A DNA stretch of 64,000 nucleotides from an uncultured beta proteobacterium. Its GTDB lineage: Bacteria; Pseudomonadota; Gammaproteobacteria; Burkholderiales; Rhodocyclaceae. The DNA is taken from assembly GCA_903908065.1 (NCBI GenBank), contig CAIVQO010000092.1, positions 1 through 64,000 on the forward strand, read 5' to 3'. Under the pieces are notes generated by a model, which was given only the letters and a program-made list of their open reading frames with translations, was not told the DNA's origin and searched no databases. The position numbers and the translations under genes were made by a program. This document shows, in pieces, positions 63,898 to 64,000 of the stretch (its first letter is position 1; every line of letters begins with the position of its first letter).

Positions 63898-64000
63898 TGG
63901 CCCTGCTCGATGTCGAAAACCTGTCGATCGCCTTCGGTGGCGTCAAGGCCGTGCAGAACGTGAGCTTCTCCGTCGAGAAGGGCATCGTCTATTCCGTGAT
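63897..64000 (+). CDS. livG: ABC transporter ATPase (LivG type), truncated by window end
   Basis: First 34 codons only, starting at ATG overlapping the livM stop by one base. LLDVENLSIAFGGVKAVQNV then SFSVEKGIVYSVI is the usual opening of LivG ahead of the Walker A motif, which lies beyond the window. Completes livHMG downstream of padJ. Confidence 0.85.
   Translation, partial: MALLDVENLSIAFGGVKAVQNVSFSVEKGIVYSV

Overview
The window reads as a 64-kb chromosomal stretch of a GC-rich betaproteobacterium, most likely a denitrifying aromatic degrader of the Rhodocyclales type (Azoarcus/Aromatoleum/Thauera relatives). The main reason is a complete anaerobic phenylacetate operon (padBCDEFGHIJ order) at 51.5-62.1 kb. 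Supporting context is an isc operon with iscR, cysE and trmJ, an EF-P/EarP pair and TRAP transporters. The taxonomic call is inference from gene content and order; no search was run.

Layout. 1-2.9 kb is a more AT-rich accessory segment: the 3' part of a HipA-type kinase gene and three small helix-turn-helix proteins. It also holds two matching 27-bp palindromes and an array of 10-bp direct repeats, and it abuts the 3' end of tRNA-Ser(GGA), so it looks like the edge of an element integrated at that tRNA. 3-8 kb has nadC, an FMN-binding glutamate synthase-like protein, a DMT exporter and NAD(P)HX repair (nnrDE). 8-15.3 kb is a probable 5-oxoproline (pyroglutamate) module: TRAP transporter dctPQM, 5-oxoprolinase pxpBCA, a divergent MarR-like regulator and glutamate dehydrogenase. 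15.3-25.2 kb holds a diguanylate cyclase, dinB, a strange Cys/Trp-free protein, an M20 amidohydrolase, efp-earP, a uracil-DNA glycosylase, uvrC, pgsA and a tRNA Gly-Cys-Leu cluster with a near-perfect sigma-70 promoter. 25.2-33.2 kb has a cyclic-nucleotide-binding protein, a DUF1178 protein, a response regulator-nucleotide cyclase, a phosphoesterase, mutS, suhB and trmJ.

33.2-40.8 kb is cysE followed by the iron-sulfur operon iscR, a second cysteine desulfurase, iscS, iscU, iscA, hscB, hscA, fdx and iscX, with two tandem IscR-type sites upstream. 40.8-46.9 kb is housekeeping (tatD, tpx, typA, methylthioinosine phosphorylase, def) plus a WbqC/formyltransferase glycan pair. 46.9-64 kb is the aromatic-acid region: an ADP-forming acyl-CoA synthetase with a thioesterase, a PaaX-like regulator and fdhD. 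These are followed by phenylacetyl-CoA:acceptor oxidoreductase (padBCD), phenylglyoxylate dehydrogenase (padEFGHI), phenylacetate-CoA ligase (padJ) and a branched-chain-type ABC transporter that runs off the window end. Together they take up and activate phenylacetate, oxidise phenylacetyl-CoA to phenylglyoxylate and oxidatively decarboxylate that to benzoyl-CoA.

The most unusual signal cuts across all regions. A roughly 27-33-nt sequence with core AAAGTCGGCGC occurs at least ten times on both strands: seven copies lie inside unrelated protein-coding genes, read in more than one frame, and three lie between genes. It is not explained by any gene and is the best candidate here for something undescribed: a dispersed mini-repeat, an uptake-type signal, or a chromosome-organising motif.
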